Shown here in pieces: positions 9,371 through 19,200 of a DNA stretch of 64,000 nt. A program made the translations under genes and the position numbers. The stretch spans positions 41,114-105,113 of the forward strand of contig JAUICK010000012.1 in NCBI GenBank assembly GCA_030427865.1, written 5' to 3'. The notes under the pieces were generated by a model. That model was not told the origin of the DNA. It saw only the letters and a list, made by a program, of their open reading frames with translations, and ran no database searches. How positions within the stretch are numbered: the first letter of the stretch is position 1; each line of letters opens with the position of its first letter. The DNA comes from Bacteroidia bacterium (GTDB lineage: Bacteria; Bacteroidota; Bacteroidia; Flavobacteriales; Flavobacteriaceae).

Positions 9371-10027
9371 ATGAAAAAAGCATTTATATTCGATTTGGAT
9401 GGTGTTATTGTAGACACTGCCAAATATCATTATTTAGCTTGGAAAAAGTTGGCTAATGAATTAGGGTTCGAATTTACCACAGCACAAAACGAATTGTTTA
9501 AAGGCGTTAGTAGAAAACGTTGTTTACATATTTTATTAAACGACATTGGTAAAGTAGATTATACACAAGAACAATTTGATACTTGGATGATTGAGAAAAA
9601 TCTTGATTATTTAGAGTATATCAAAAATATGGATGCATCCGAAATTTTACCAGATGTTCCTAAAGTTTTAAAGTTTTTAAAAGAAAGTAACATTCCAATT
9701 GCTCTTGGGTCAGCAAGTAAAAATGCACAACCTATTTTAGAAAAAGTAGGTTTGTTGCCTTATTTCGATACCATTGTAGATGGAAATAATGTTACAAAAG
9801 CAAAACCAGACCCAGAAGTATTTTTGTTAGCAGCAAAACAATTGGGTGTAAATGCTGAAGATTGTATTGTGTTTGAAGACGCTGTTGCTGGTGTAGAAGC
9901 TGCAAATGCTGCAGAAATGGTAAGTATAGGTATTGGTGATGATAAAGTGTTATCTCACGCAAAATTTAACTTTAAAGATTTCACAGAAATCAGTACCGAT
10001 TTTATTACAAAATTAATAGTTAGTTAA
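9371..10027 (+). CDS. pgmB: beta-phosphoglucomutase (HAD superfamily)
   Basis: 218 residues. HAD motif I FDLDGVIVDT gives the nucleophile Asp8 and acid/base Asp10. Later motifs are visible as LGSASKN (motif II), TKAKPDPEVF (motif III Lys) and VFEDAVAGVEAANAA (motif IV). Size and cap region fit beta-phosphoglucomutase, which turns beta-glucose-1-phosphate into glucose-6-phosphate. That is exactly the product of the inverting maltose phosphorylase encoded next, so the two genes form a two-step cytoplasmic pathway. It starts 1 base after the transporter, suggesting translational coupling. Confidence 0.93.
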   Translation: MKKAFIFDLDGVIVDTAKYHYLAWKKLANELGFEFTTAQNELFKGVSRKRCLHILLNDIGKVDYTQEQFDTWMIEKNLDYLEYIKNMDASEILPDVPKVLKFLKESNIPIALGSASKNAQPILEKVGLLPYFDTIVDGNNVTKAKPDPEVFLLAAKQLGVNAEDCIVFEDAVAGVEAANAAEMVSIGIGDDKVLSHAKFNFKDFTEISTDFITKLIVS

Positions 10028-10130
10028 TAGAACATAGAGTTTAGAAACAAGAAAAGAGAATCTTTCTAAAGAACTTTTAGGTTTATCTTTATCCTTTCTT
10101 CTCTGTTCTTTTCTCTCAAAAAGAAAAAAA

Positions 10131-12437
10131 ATGAATCAAGATTATATCATACCTAATGCTTGGTCAATCCTCGAAGAAGGATTTGATGCAACCATGGTAA
10201 AATCTTCAGAAAGCTTGTTTAGCATTGGTAATGGAGCCATGGGACAACGTGCAAATTTCGAAGAAACATATACAGGAGATACTTTTCAAGGAAGTTATAT
10301 TGCAGGAGTGTATTATCCTGATAAAACACGTGTTGGGTGGTGGAAAAACGGATATCCAGAGTATTTTGCAAAAGTGCTAAATGCACCTAATTGGATAGGA
10401 ATAAACGTTACAATTAATAATGAAGAATTAGACTTACATTCGTGTAAAAAAGTGTCTAATTTTAAGCGAGAACTCAACATGAAAGAAGGTTGGTTGTCTC
10501 GTAGTTTTGTAGCAGAATTACAAAACGGCATCAAAATAAAAGTAGAAACCAAACGTTTTTTAAGTTTAGAATTAGATGAAGTGGGTGCAATTAGCTATGC
10601 AGTTACTCCATTAAATTCAAATGCCAAAATTACGTTTTCACCATATTTAGATGCAGGTATTACTAATGAAGATACCAATTGGGATGACCAATTTTGGGAT
10701 GTTTTAGAAGTAAATCAAAACAATCAGCAATCTTTTATTCAAGCACGTACAATGAAAACGCATTTTTATACGTGTACATTTATGCAATCAAGACTGTTTG
10801 TTGATAATGAAGAGGTTTTAACAGATTGCAATAATCAAAAAACAGAAAAAACCGCAACTTGCACATATCAACAAAAAATCAACCAAAATCAAACGTATAC
10901 CATCCACAAATTTGGTGGCTATGTTGTGGATAGAAACCACAATAAAAACGAATTAGTAGCAGTTGCAAAAGATGTTTTAGACAAAGCTGTAAGTTTTGGC
11001 TTTGATGCTTTATTAGAAATGCAAAAGCAATCTTGGGCACAAATCTGGAACATGTCAGACATTACCATAGAAGGCGATGTAAAAGCGCAACAAGGCATTC
11101 GTTTTAATATTTTTCAACTAAATCAGACCTATTTGGGTACAGATGCGACTTTAAATATTGGTCCAAAAGGATTTACAGGCGAAAAATATGGAGGAAGTAC
11201 TTATTGGGATACAGAAGCCTATTGCATTCCTTTTTATATGGCAACTAAAGACCAATCTGTTGCAAGAACTTTGTTAGAATACAGATATAAACATTTGGAT
11301 AAAGCGATTGAAAATGCTGAGAAATTGGGTTTTACAAATGGTGCTGCTTTGTATCCAATGGTTACAATGAATGGAGAAGAATGCCATAATGAATGGGAAA
11401 TTACTTTTGAAGAAATTCACAGAAATGGCGCCATAGCATTTGCCATTTACAATTACCACAGGTTTACAGAAGATTATTCTTACATCCCAGAAAAAGGATT
11501 GGAAGTACTAATAGGGATTGCTCGTTTTTGGCATCAAAGAGTAAACTTCTCTACAGACAAAAATAAATATGTAATGTTAGGAGTAACTGGCCCTAATGAA
11601 TACGAAAATAACGTAAACAATAATTGGTATACAAATTACATCGCAAAATGGTGTATAGAGTATGCTTTAGAAAATATCGAGATTGTAAAAACTGACCATA
11701 TTTCTGATTATTTTAGAATTAAAGAGAAAGTTAATTTTACTGATGATGAATTATCTTCTTGGAAAAAAGTGGCTGATAATATGTACTTTCCGTATTCAGA
11801 AAAACATAATGTTTTCTTACAACAAGATGGTTTTTTAGATAAAGAATTAATTACAGTTGCAGATTTAGACAAAAGTCAAAGACCTATCAATCAAAAATGG
11901 AGTTGGGACAGAATTTTACGTTCACCATACATCAAACAAGCAGATACTTTGCAAGGTTTTTATATGTTTGAAGATCATTTTTCTACGGAAGAATTAGAGC
12001 GTCATTTCGATTTTTACGAGCCATTTACCGTTCACGAAAGTTCTCTTTCTCCTTGTGTACATAGTATTCAGGCTGCAAAGTTAGACAGAATGGAACAGGC
12101 ATATACGTTTTATTTAAGAACTTCACGTTTAGATTTAGACGATTACAATCACGAAGTAGAAGAAGGTTTACATATTACTTCTATGGCTGGAACTTGGATG
12201 AGTATTGTAGAAGGTTTTGGAGGTATGAGAGTGCTAAATAATACACTTTCTTTTTCGCCAAAAATTCCTAAAGGATGGAACTCGTATTCGTTTAAAGTAA
12301 ACTTTAGAAATCAAGTAATTACCGTAAATGTTACCCAAAAAGGAACTCATTTTGAGATTGATGGAAAAAAGGAAATTCAAATTTTGGTGAATGGAGAGCT
12401 TATAACACTTACGCCAAATAGTTTGCAAAAAGTATAA
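10131..12437 (+). CDS. mapA: GH65 maltose phosphorylase
   Basis: 768 residues with no signal peptide, as expected for a cytoplasmic GH65. The hallmark catalytic segment NGEECHNEWEITFEEIHRNG starts at residue 414 and holds the general acid Glu. The conserved phosphate-side region MSIVEGFGGMRVLNN lies near the C-terminus. The enzyme splits maltose with phosphate into glucose and beta-glucose-1-phosphate, feeding pgmB just upstream. The length is typical for GH65 maltose phosphorylases; trehalose or kojibiose specificity cannot be ruled out from sequence alone, but the starch context favours maltose. A REP palindrome follows 7 bases after the stop codon. Confidence 0.92.
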   Translation: MNQDYIIPNAWSILEEGFDATMVKSSESLFSIGNGAMGQRANFEETYTGDTFQGSYIAGVYYPDKTRVGWWKNGYPEYFAKVLNAPNWIGINVTINNEELDLHSCKKVSNFKRELNMKEGWLSRSFVAELQNGIKIKVETKRFLSLELDEVGAISYAVTPLNSNAKITFSPYLDAGITNEDTNWDDQFWDVLEVNQNNQQSFIQARTMKTHFYTCTFMQSRLFVDNEEVLTDCNNQKTEKTATCTYQQKINQNQTYTIHKFGGYVVDRNHNKNELVAVAKDVLDKAVSFGFDALLEMQKQSWAQIWNMSDITIEGDVKAQQGIRFNIFQLNQTYLGTDATLNIGPKGFTGEKYGGSTYWDTEAYCIPFYMATKDQSVARTLLEYRYKHLDKAIENAEKLGFTNGAALYPMVTMNGEECHNEWEITFEEIHRNGAIAFAIYNYHRFTEDYSYIPEKGLEVLIGIARFWHQRVNFSTDKNKYVMLGVTGPNEYENNVNNNWYTNYIAKWCIEYALENIEIVKTDHISDYFRIKEKVNFTDDELSSWKKVADNMYFPYSEKHNVFLQQDGFLDKELITVADLDKSQRPINQKWSWDRILRSPYIKQADTLQGFYMFEDHFSTEELERHFDFYEPFTVHESSLSPCVHSIQAAKLDRMEQAYTFYLRTSRLDLDDYNHEVEEGLHITSMAGTWMSIVEGFGGMRVLNNTLSFSPKIPKGWNSYSFKVNFRNQVITVNVTQKGTHFEIDGKKEIQILVNGELITLTPNSLQKV

Positions 12438-12443
12438 CTAATT

Positions 12444-12476
12444 AAACCTCAAAGGTTTTAAAAACCTTTGAGGTTT
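12444..12476. repeat. REP palindrome 1 (perfect 16-bp arms)
   Basis: A perfect inverted repeat beginning AAACCTCAAAGG with 16-bp arms around one base. It lies between maltose phosphorylase and the RAYT transposase. The identical sequence recurs at 15116-15148, and related copies lie at 13096-13128, 16202-16234 and 21625-21657. As RNA it would be a very stable hairpin. Confidence 0.9.
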
Positions 12477-12500
12477 CAATAATTAAAAAATAAAACAAAT

Positions 12501-13082
12501 ATGGAAAAATACGATGTTTTAGAACCTGACCATTTTTACCATATTTACAATAGAGGAAATAATAAAGAAAATTTATTTTTTGAAGAAAGCAACTATTTAC
12601 ATTTTTTAAATTTAGTAAAAAAACATATTGTACCCATAGCAGATGTTTATGCATATTGTTTATTAAAAAACCATTTTCATCTTCTAATTAAAATGAAGTC
12701 TATAGAAGAATTGTCTTCTATAAAAATAAATTTAGAAAAATTATCGCAACCTTTTTCTAATTTGTTTAATGCGTATACAAAAGCTATCAACAAAAAATAT
12801 AATAGAGAAGGAAGTTTATTTAAAGTAAGGTTCAAAAGAAATCGAATTACGGATGTAAATTATTTAAGAAATGTAATTTGTTATATTCATTTAAACCCAT
12901 ACAAACACAGATTTACTAACAATTATCAAGAATATTTATATTCTTCTTTTAGGTCAATTTTATCCTCAAAATCTACAATTTTGAAGCGCGAAGAAATTAT
13001 TGAGTTATTTGATGATAAAGAGAATTTTAAATATGTGCATTTAGAGTTTGAAAAGAGTAATCATTTTGAAGAATTAGATTAG
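12501..13082 (+). CDS. REP-associated tyrosine transposase (RAYT, Y1/HUH superfamily)
   Basis: 193 residues, the normal size for this family. The HUH metal-binding motif is H58-F-H60 in LLKNHFHLLIK, and the conserved block CYIHLNPYKH carries the candidate catalytic Tyr128. The N-terminal FYHIYNRGNNKENLF is also typical. RAYTs are single-copy, domesticated relatives of IS200/IS605 transposases that act on REP palindromes. This gene is flanked at 12444-12476 and 13096-13128 by such palindromes, with three more copies in the same operon. It has no terminal repeats of an insertion sequence and runs in the operon direction, so it probably does not cut expression of the downstream amylases. Confidence 0.9.
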   Translation: MEKYDVLEPDHFYHIYNRGNNKENLFFEESNYLHFLNLVKKHIVPIADVYAYCLLKNHFHLLIKMKSIEELSSIKINLEKLSQPFSNLFNAYTKAINKKYNREGSLFKVRFKRNRITDVNYLRNVICYIHLNPYKHRFTNNYQEYLYSSFRSILSSKSTILKREEIIELFDDKENFKYVHLEFEKSNHFEELD

Positions 13083-13095
13083 ATACTAACTAACA

Positions 13096-13128
13096 AAACC
13101 TCAAAAGGTTTAAAAGCCTTTTGGGTTT
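13096..13128. repeat. REP palindrome 2 (diverged)
   Basis: An imperfect copy of the same palindrome (AAACCTCAAAAGGTTT ... GCCTTTTGGGTTT) directly after the RAYT stop codon. Together with copy 1 it brackets the transposase gene. Confidence 0.8.
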
Positions 13129-13142
13129 CAAAAAAGCAAATA

Positions 13143-15095
13143 ATGAAACTACTAAAGATTATTTTACTAATTTGTTTGGCATCCACAATTTCCTGTAAAA
13201 AGACAGAAACTGAAAAAAGTATTGCAGAAATTCCTGTTTCAAATACTTCTGTAGAAAGGGTAGAACCTCCACATTGGTGGGTAGACATGGAGAATAATGA
13301 ATTACAGCTTTTAGTTCATCATCCAAATATTTCTGACTATACTCCAGAAATAAATTACCAAGGAATTTCAATTGCAAAAGTTACACCTTCAGAAAAAAGT
13401 AAAAACTATTTATTTATTGATGTAATAATAGCTGAAAATGCATCAGCAGGTAAATTTGATATCACTTTTAAAAAAGATAATTCAGAGAATTTAATTCACA
13501 CTTATCAATTAAAAGAAAGAGTAAAATCTGCAGAAGATTACAAAGGTTTTGATAGTGCTGATGCGATTTATTTAATTACTCCAGACAGATTTACAAATGC
13601 TGATGAATCTAATGATAGAGTACCAAATTTAAAAGATCAATCTTTAGATAGAACAGATGGCTATAAAAGACATGGAGGAGATTTACAAGGAATCATAAAT
13701 GGAATAAATTACATTTCAGATTTAGGTTTTACAGCTGTTTGGCCAACTCCAGTGTTACTAAATGATATGCCTCAAGGCTCCTATCATGGGTATGCAATTA
13801 CAGATTATTATCAAGTGGATCCGCGTTTTGGAACAATGAATGATTATAAAGAATTAGCTGATAAATTGCGCCAAAAAGGAATGAAACTCATTATGGATCA
13901 AGTGGCTAATCATTGTGGATTAGAACATTGGTGGATGAAAGACATCCCTTTTTCTGATTGGGTAAATCATCAAAAAAATTACGAAGACAATATTGACAAT
14001 TGGAACTATAAAACCAACATAGGTTCCAATCATAGAAGAACTACCAATCAAGATTTGTATGCTTCAGAAGCAGATAGAAAAGGAAATAACGAAGGTTGGT
14101 TTGTGTCTGGAATGCCAGATTTGAATCAACGAAATCCTTTTATGGCAAAGTACATCATTCAAAATTCAATTTGGTGGATAGAAACCTTGGGTTTGGGTGG
14201 AATTCGTCAAGACACCTATCCTTATCCAGATAAAGATTTTATGGCAAATTGGGCAGGAGCTATTATGAACGAATATCCTAATTTTTCTATAGTTGGAGAA
14301 GAGTGGAGTTACAATCCGTTGTTAGTGGGTTATTGGCAAACAGGCGCAAATAATAAAGATGGTTATGAGTCTAATTTAAAATCTACAATGGATTTTCCGA
14401 TGCAAAAAGCAATTATAGACGGACTTAACGAAAAAGAATCTTGGGACAAAGGTTTGGTAAAATTATACGAAGGTTTGGCCAACGATTTTCATTACGCAAC
14501 ACCAAAAGATATCATGGCTTTTTTAGACAATCACGATAAAAGTAGATTGTACACAGAAGTTGGAGAAGATTTTACAAAAGCAAAAATGGCATTGAGTTAT
14601 TTGTTGATGTTACCAAGAATTCCGCAAGTTTATTACGGAACAGAAATTTTGATGGATGATACTGCAAAACCTGGAGATCATGGTTTAATTAGAACCGATT
14701 TTCCTGGAGGATGGAAAGGAGATAAAGTAAATGCTTTTACAGGAGAAGGATTAACAAATCAACAAAAAGAAATGCAATCTTTTACCAAAAAAGTGTTGAA
14801 TTATCGCAAAAATAGTGCTGCCATTCAAGATGGAAAAACCATTCATTTTGCACCTTTTATGGGAACGTATTTTTTGTTTAGAATTAAAGATGATGAAACA
14901 GTTGTACATATCATCAATAAAAATAAACAACCCATTACCATAGATTTAAAACGCTATGCAGAAGTTGGTTTAAAAGGAAAAACTTTAAAAAATATAATTA
15001 CAGGTAAAGAGTTTATTTGGGGCGATGCCATTGATTTAGGCGATGCCATTGATTTAAAAGAAAAAGGAAGCCTTATTTTAACAACAAAATTATAA
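13143..15095 (+). CDS. GH13 alpha-amylase/neopullulanase-type lipoprotein (SusA-like)
   Basis: 650 residues with lipobox ASTISC (Cys19). An N-terminal beta-sandwich (about 30-130, HWWVDMENNELQLLVHHPNI) matches the cyclomaltodextrinase/neopullulanase N-domain. The GH13 barrel follows: ADAIYLITPDRF, VWPTPVLLND, catalytic nucleophile Asp357 in GIRQDTYPYPD, acid Glu386 in VGEEW and transition-state Asp465 in FLDNHDKSR. It would cut starch or cyclodextrins to maltose-size products in the periplasm or at the surface. The C-terminus contains an exact six-residue duplication (GDAIDL twice) from an 18-bp tandem repeat. REP palindromes lie before and after. Confidence 0.92.
   Translation: MKLLKIILLICLASTISCKKTETEKSIAEIPVSNTSVERVEPPHWWVDMENNELQLLVHHPNISDYTPEINYQGISIAKVTPSEKSKNYLFIDVIIAENASAGKFDITFKKDNSENLIHTYQLKERVKSAEDYKGFDSADAIYLITPDRFTNADESNDRVPNLKDQSLDRTDGYKRHGGDLQGIINGINYISDLGFTAVWPTPVLLNDMPQGSYHGYAITDYYQVDPRFGTMNDYKELADKLRQKGMKLIMDQVANHCGLEHWWMKDIPFSDWVNHQKNYEDNIDNWNYKTNIGSNHRRTTNQDLYASEADRKGNNEGWFVSGMPDLNQRNPFMAKYIIQNSIWWIETLGLGGIRQDTYPYPDKDFMANWAGAIMNEYPNFSIVGEEWSYNPLLVGYWQTGANNKDGYESNLKSTMDFPMQKAIIDGLNEKESWDKGLVKLYEGLANDFHYATPKDIMAFLDNHDKSRLYTEVGEDFTKAKMALSYLLMLPRIPQVYYGTEILMDDTAKPGDHGLIRTDFPGGWKGDKVNAFTGEGLTNQQKEMQSFTKKVLNYRKNSAAIQDGKTIHFAPFMGTYFLFRIKDDETVVHIINKNKQPITIDLKRYAEVGLKGKTLKNIITGKEFIWGDAIDLGDAIDLKEKGSLILTTKL
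15021..15056. repeat. 18-bp in-frame tandem duplication
   Basis: GGCGATGCCATTGATTTA occurs at 15021-15038 and again at 15039-15056 with no difference. It duplicates GDAIDL near the end of the GH13 protein. The identity suggests a recent replication-slippage event. Confidence 0.95.
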
Positions 15096-15115
15096 TATAC
15101 ACAGAAACCTCAAAG

Positions 15116-15148
15116 AAACCTCAAAGGTTTTAAAAACCTTTGAGGTTT
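15116..15148. repeat. REP palindrome 3, preceded by a truncated copy
   Basis: Identical over all 33 bases to copy 1 at 12444-12476. The 11 bases before it (15105-15115) repeat the left end AAACCTCAAAG, so part of the element was duplicated in tandem. Confidence 0.9.
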
Positions 15149-15165
15149 AAAAAAAGCAAACTGTC

Positions 15166-15211
15166 AGTTCGAGTGAATTTATGAGGAACGAATAAATTAG
15201 TATCGAGAACT
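15166..15211. repeat. Second REP-like palindrome family
   Basis: AGTTC...AATTTAT (15166-15182) pairs imperfectly with ATAAATT...GAACT (15192-15211) around a GAGGAACG loop. It differs in sequence from the AAACCTC family and directly precedes the esterase gene. Confidence 0.6.
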
Positions 15212-15219
15212 TTTTAATT

Positions 15220-16188
15220 ATGAAAAATCTAACTTCAATCTTATTAATAATTTTATTTTTTTCTTGTAAACCAACAACTAAACAAGAACAAAAAGAAGAT
15301 GAAAATTCATCTAAAATAGAAGCATACGAATTAACGTCAGCAACATTATCATCAGGAAAATTAATTAGAGTAGATTCTTTTCCTACAAAATATATGAAAC
15401 CAAGACCTGTAGATGTTTGGTTGCCAGAAAATTATTCATCCAAAAAAAAATATGCAGTTTTATATATGCATGATGGTCAAATGTTGTTTGATGCCAATAC
15501 CACTTGGAACAAACAAGAATGGATGATTGATGAAGCGTCATCAAAATTGATGAAAGAAGGAGTTACAAAAGATTTTATTGTGGTGGCAATTCATAACATC
15601 CCAGAAATTCGTTGGTTAGATTTGTTTCCAGAAAAAGCGATGCAAAATTTAACGGATGCTCAAATAAAAGAAGCACAAAGTATTGCTAACACAAAAGTAC
15701 ATTTAGACGATTTTAAAGGAGATGAGTATTTACAATTTATAGTACAAGAATTAAAACCTTATATAGATGCCACCTACTCTGTACACTCAAACAAAGAAAA
15801 TACCTTTGTGGCTGGTTCATCAATGGGTGGCTTAATGTCTATGTATGCTATTGCTGAATATCCAGAAGTTTTTCAAGGTGCAGCTTGCATTTCCACACAT
15901 TGGGTGGGTGCAATGCCAAGAGAAAATAATCCTTTTCCAAAAGCTATTTTTAGTTATTTAGAAAAGAATATCCCAAAAGCAAAAAACCACAAAATGTATT
16001 TTGATTATGGTAACAAAACCTTAGATGAGCATTATCCACAATATGCAGCAAGAGTAGATACTATCTTTTTAAATAATGGATATACGTCTCAAAATTTTAA
16101 GAATTTATTTTTTGAAGGAACAAATCATTCAGAAAATTCTTGGCAAAAAAGGATTGACATACCATTAACATTTTTATTGAAAAAATAA
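15220..16188 (+). CDS. Esterase D/enterochelin-esterase-like lipoprotein (alpha/beta hydrolase)
   Basis: 322 residues with lipobox LFFSC (Cys16). The fold is the PF00756-type esterase: VDVWLPENY, YAVLYMHDGQMLFD and the nucleophile elbow GSSMGG with Ser201; a C-terminal His lies in FEGTNHSENSW. In the same operon the next gene carries a related esterase domain fused to GH31 (Ser266 in GSSMGG). Family members deacylate sugars or hydrolyse small esters. In a starch locus the substrate could be acylated maltodextrins, but that is a guess. Palindromes 3 and 4 flank the gene. Confidence 0.82.
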   Translation: MKNLTSILLIILFFSCKPTTKQEQKEDENSSKIEAYELTSATLSSGKLIRVDSFPTKYMKPRPVDVWLPENYSSKKKYAVLYMHDGQMLFDANTTWNKQEWMIDEASSKLMKEGVTKDFIVVAIHNIPEIRWLDLFPEKAMQNLTDAQIKEAQSIANTKVHLDDFKGDEYLQFIVQELKPYIDATYSVHSNKENTFVAGSSMGGLMSMYAIAEYPEVFQGAACISTHWVGAMPRENNPFPKAIFSYLEKNIPKAKNHKMYFDYGNKTLDEHYPQYAARVDTIFLNNGYTSQNFKNLFFEGTNHSENSWQKRIDIPLTFLLKK

Positions 16189-16201
16189 TAAGGAATTTAT
16201 T

Positions 16202-16234
16202 AAACCTCAAAGGTTTTTAAAACCTTTGAGGTTT
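16202..16234. repeat. REP palindrome 4
   Basis: Same 16-bp arms as copies 1 and 3, with T instead of A as the single loop base. It lies between the esterase gene and the esterase-GH31 gene. Confidence 0.9.
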
Positions 16235-16252
16235 TAATTAAGATTAACTATA

Positions 16253-19200
16253 ATGAAAAAACTCTTTTTTTTAATATTCATATTTTACAGTTTAAGTTCT
16301 TCTGCACAAGTTACTATTGTAGTAAATGAACTGCCAAAAGATACTCCAAAAGGAGCTTCAATTTACGTTTCTGGAGATTTTGAAGGTTGGACAGGAGGTA
16401 ATGAAAAATATATATTAGAGAAAAAAAACGATTTTTACTCAATTACGCTTCCTAAAAAAGACGTAAGCATTTTATTTAAGTTCACTTTAGGTTCTTGGAA
16501 AACAGCAGAATCTAATAAAGTAGGAGAAAGTTTAGACAACAGGTCTCACACTTTTACTAAAAAACACGATACGGTTTATTATAAAATTCAAGGTTGGAGT
16601 CATTTATTTGATGCGAAAAAAATGCCTACAATTTCTAAAAATGTTTCCATTTTAGATAAAGAATTTTACATTCCTCAATTAAACAGAAAACGTAGAATTT
16701 GGATGTATTTACCTCCAGATTATCAAGTTTCTAACGAATCTTATCCAGTAGTTTATATGCACGATGCTCAAAATATTTTTGATGAAACTACTGCATATTC
16801 AGGAGAATGGAATGTAGATGAAACTTTAGACAAACTATTTAAAGAGAAAAATTTAAAACTCATTGTTGTTGGAATTGATAATGGAGGCAAAAAACGTTTG
16901 GACGAATATGCTCCTTGGAAAAATGACAAATATGGAGGTGGAGAAGGAGATGCTTATGTAGATTTTATCAGCAATACTTTAAAACCTTATATAGATGCCA
17001 ATTATAAAACCTTAAAAAATAAGGAGAATACTGGGATTATTGGAAGTTCTATGGGAGGTTTAATTTCTCATTATGCAGCTTTAAAATATCCAAATATTTT
17101 TGGAAAAATTGGTGTGTATTCGCCTTCATTTTGGTTTTCGCCTAAAGTAAAAGAATTCACAAAAAAGTACGGAAACATAAATAATACGAAAATGTATTTT
17201 TTAGTGGGCGATAAGGAAAGTGTAAAAAAAGGCTCAAACCAAAAAAGTGAAATGGTTTCTGAGTTGAATACTGTTATTGCGATTTTAAAAAATCAAAATT
17301 TTCCATTAGAAAATATCAAATCTAAAATTGTTCCAAATGGCAAACATAATGAAGAATTATGGAGAACTAATTTTGAAGAAACTATTTTATGGTTGTTTAA
17401 AGAAAATATCAAAGAAAGAACTTTTGTTGATGCTAATTTTTCTGATAACACTTTGAAAATCAATGTTTCTGATGGGACTTATAAAATCCATTTTTATGAT
17501 TCAAAAATTATTGAAAATACCTTTGTTCCAAAAGGTGAAAAAGAGTTAAAAAATTCGCATGCAGTTGTTTTATCAGAAAAATATAAAGATGTTAAGTTTG
17601 ATGAAAATGAAACAGAAATCAATTTTTTATCGGATAAAATTGCAGTAAAAATCACAAAAAAACCTTTTCACATTTCTTATTGGAAAAATGGAGAACAATT
17701 AACTTCAGAAAAAAATGGCTATCAAAAAACAAACGATTTTGAAACCATAACTTTAAGTTTAACTGATGATGAGGTTTTGTATGGAACAGGAGCAAGAGCT
17801 TTAGGAATGAACAGAAGAGGAAATCGTTTAAGGTTGTACAACAGAGCACATTATGGTTATGAAACTACTTCCAAATTGATGAATTTTACAATTCCATTAG
17901 TAGTATCTTCAAAAAAATATATGGTTCATTTTGATAATGCACCTATTGGATATTTGGATTTGGATAGCAAAAAAGACAATTCTTTAACCTACGAAACCAT
18001 TTCAGGAAGAAAAACCTACCAAATTATTGCTGGCGATTCTTGGGAAGATTTAATCGATAATTATACCCATTTAACAGGAAAGCAACCTTTGCCTCCAAGA
18101 TGGGCTTTAGGGAATTTTTCCAGCAGATTTGGCTACCATTCTCAAAAAGAAACTGAGCAAACTATTGCTAAATTTAAGGAAGAACAAATTCCTGTTGATG
18201 CTGTGATTTTAGATTTGTACTGGTTTGGAAAAACGTTAAAAGGAACAATGGGAAACTTAGAAGTTTACAAAGATTCTTTTCCAGATATGAAGCAAATGGT
18301 TGCTAATTTGAAGAATAAAGGCGTAAAAACGGTTTTAATTACAGAGCCTTTTATTGTTGATAAATCTAAAAAATGGCAAGAAGCAAATCAAAAAGAAGTT
18401 TTAGCCAAAGATACCTTAGGCAATTCAGCGAAATATAATTTTTACTTTGGCAGCACAAGTATCGTAGATATTTATAAAAAAGAGGGTAAAAGCTGGTTCT
18501 GGAATATTTATAAAGACATTTTAGATTTAGGGGTAAAAGGTTTATGGGGAGATTTGGGCGAGCCAGAAGTGTTGCCTTCTTGGGTTAGTTTTGGAGAAAA
18601 TAAAAAGTTTAAAGCCGATGAAATTCATAATATTTATGGACACGATTGGGCAAGATTAATTTTTGAAGGTTATCAAAAAGAATATCCAAACGAAAGACCC
18701 TTTATTTTAATGCGAGCAGGCTTTTCTGGTTCGCAACGTTTTGGAATGATTCCTTGGTCTGGAGACGTAAATAGAACTTGGGGAGGTTTGCAAAGTCAAC
18801 CAGAAATTTCTTTGCAAATGGGAATGCAAGGTTTGGGCTATATGCATTCAGATTTAGGTGGATTTGCAGGCGCAAATTTAAACGACAATTTGTATGTAAG
18901 ATGGTTGCAATATGGTGTTTTTCAACCAATTTACAGACCTCATGCACAAGAAGATGTTGCAAGTGAACCTGTTTTTAGAAGTAAAAAAGCAAAGAAATTA
19001 GCAAAAAAAGCGATTGAATTGCGTTACAAATTGTTGCCTTATAATTACAATTTAGCTTTTGAAAATAATCAAAAAGGAACACCCTTAATGCGTCCCATTT
19101 TCTTTGAAGAAGAAGATGATAAATTAATGAGCAATTCAGAAACCTATTTATGGGGAAAAGACTTTTTAATCACACCCATTTTAAAAGATTCTGTTAAAAC

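Noticed and set aside
10028..10130. Purine/pyrimidine-rich gap between pgmB and maltose phosphorylase
   Set aside because: AGAAAAGAGAA and TTCTTTTCTCT suggest a weak hairpin, but there is no T-run terminator; the genes are still likely one operon.
12501..13082. Transposase considered as an active insertion sequence disrupting the operon
   Set aside because: No IS200/605-type ends or target duplication could be seen, and the upstream and downstream genes are complete. It fits a resident RAYT.
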